Positions 34,119-34,626 of a stretch of DNA of 34,626 nucleotides are shown in pieces (position 1 is the first letter of the stretch; each line of letters opens with the position of its first letter). The position numbers and the translations under genes are program-made. The notes beneath the pieces are model-generated. The model was given only the letters and a program-made list of their open reading frames with translations. It did not search any database and was not told the origin of the DNA. The stretch is from Candidatus Omnitrophota bacterium (GTDB taxonomy: Bacteria > Omnitrophota > Omnitrophia > Omnitrophales > Omnitrophaceae): the NCBI GenBank assembly GCA_029561555.1, contig JAKQXH010000053.1, forward strand, positions 1 through 34,626, read 5' to 3'.

Positions 34119-34626
34119 GCAAAACGCATTTCCTCAACTGCGTCAAGGCGGATGGGTCGAAAAGATTATCGGGTTTTCGGCCCACAACAAACTTCTCATC
34201 TTTGTCCTTACCGCCGTAGCGATTGTTACCGCATTTTGGTCTCTGCAGAATATTCCTTTGGATGCGATTCCCGATCTCTCGGACACGCAGGTTATCATCT
34301 ATTCTAAATGGGACCGAAGTCCCGATATTATCGAAGATCAGGTTACGTACCCCATTGTAACCGCCATGCTTGGCGCGCCCAAAGTCAAGGCTGTCCGGGG
34401 GTTTTCGGATTTTGGGTTTTCTTACGTTTACGTAATTTTTAAGGACGGGACGGACCTCTACTGGGCAAGAAGCCGGACCTTGGAATATTTGAGTAAGATC
34501 ATTCCGCGGCTTCCTCAGGGAGTGCAGACCGAGTTGGGGCCCGATGCCACGGGTGTTGGCTGGGTTTTTCAGTATGCACTTGTAGATAAAACCGGCAAGC
34601 ATAGCCTTCAAGAGCTGAGAAGTTTT
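34102..34626 (+). CDS. cusA: CusA-like heavy-metal RND pump (partial, N-terminal 175 residues)
   Basis: The gene starts at ATG 34102 behind AGGAGGAGGG, overlaps the adaptor gene by 17 nt, and runs off the window edge; about 1,050 residues would be expected in total. Visible features are the first membrane span (KLLIFVLTAVAIVTAFWSL), then PLDAIPDLSD, EDQVTYPIVTAML, VRGFSDFGFSYVYVIFKDGTD, YWARSRTLEYL and LGPDATGVGWVFQYAL. These are diagnostic of the heavy-metal efflux (HME) RND family. Cu(I)/Ag(I) is inferred from CsoR and CusB; the metal-binding methionines are beyond the window. Confidence 0.95.
   Translation, partial: MSTAGEQNAFPQLRQGGWVEKIIGFSAHNKLLIFVLTAVAIVTAFWSLQNIPLDAIPDLSDTQVIIYSKWDRSPDIIEDQVTYPIVTAMLGAPKVKAVRGFSDFGFSYVYVIFKDGTDLYWARSRTLEYLSKIIPRLPQGVQTELGPDATGVGWVFQYALVDKTGKHSLQELRSF

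Noticed and set aside
1..34626. CRISPR arrays, tRNAs, insertion sequences
   Set aside because: I saw no regularly spaced repeats, no cloverleaf-like sequence and no transposase-like protein anywhere in the window.

Overview
The window is about 34.6 kb of densely coding bacterial DNA of moderate GC content. It has no rRNA, tRNA, transposase, integrase or CRISPR array that I can see. One gene encodes about 3,840 residues and another about 2,480. Both carry export or membrane signals and combine domains not normally found together. With GlgE-type alpha-glucan metabolism and paired rubrerythrins, this suggests a Gram-negative anaerobe or microaerophile of an uncultured lineage. Omnitrophota (PVC group) is my best guess. 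That is inference from gene style, not from a marker gene.

Layout. (1) At 1-137 is the tail of an upstream gene and a bidirectional terminator. (2) At 138-785, minus strand, is an exported rubrerythrin. (3) At 1041-12563 is one giant protein. It has a signal peptide, an HIQDAHG-type domain, two copies of a Nudix-like module of about 317 residues around a UDP-sugar-pyrophosphorylase-like domain, a PEP-synthase-type ATP-grasp plus phosphohistidine domain, and a long helical C-terminal half with an HD-like segment. (4) At 12690-20527 a promoter and an unusual leader (short upstream ORF plus inverted repeat over the start codon) precede a polytopic membrane protein with three beta-sandwich-like repeats and a GH94 phosphorylase-like region. 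A small secreted protein follows. (5) At 20680-22521 is the ribosome-associated GTPase TypA/BipA. (6) At 22553-28449 an operon-like block holds GlgE, a trehalose synthase-maltokinase fusion, and a small membrane coiled-coil protein. The two enzymes link trehalose through maltose and maltose-1-phosphate to alpha-1,4-glucan. (7) At 28521-29021 is a cytoplasmic rubrerythrin. (8) At 29054-29488, minus strand, is a twin-CBS protein, followed by about 550 bp without a confident gene. (9) At 30042-31037 is an exported TPR protein. (10) At 31134-34626 is a copper-type efflux operon: a CsoR repressor with its palindrome inside its own promoter, a TolC-like channel, a CusB-like adaptor with two cysteine-rich metal-binding segments, and the start of a CusA-like RND pump cut by the window edge.

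The common themes are storage or exopolysaccharide glucan metabolism, peroxide defence and copper defence. The most novel items are the giant multi-domain protein and the GH94 membrane protein with its leader. I read enzyme families from motifs only; no database search or structure prediction was possible.
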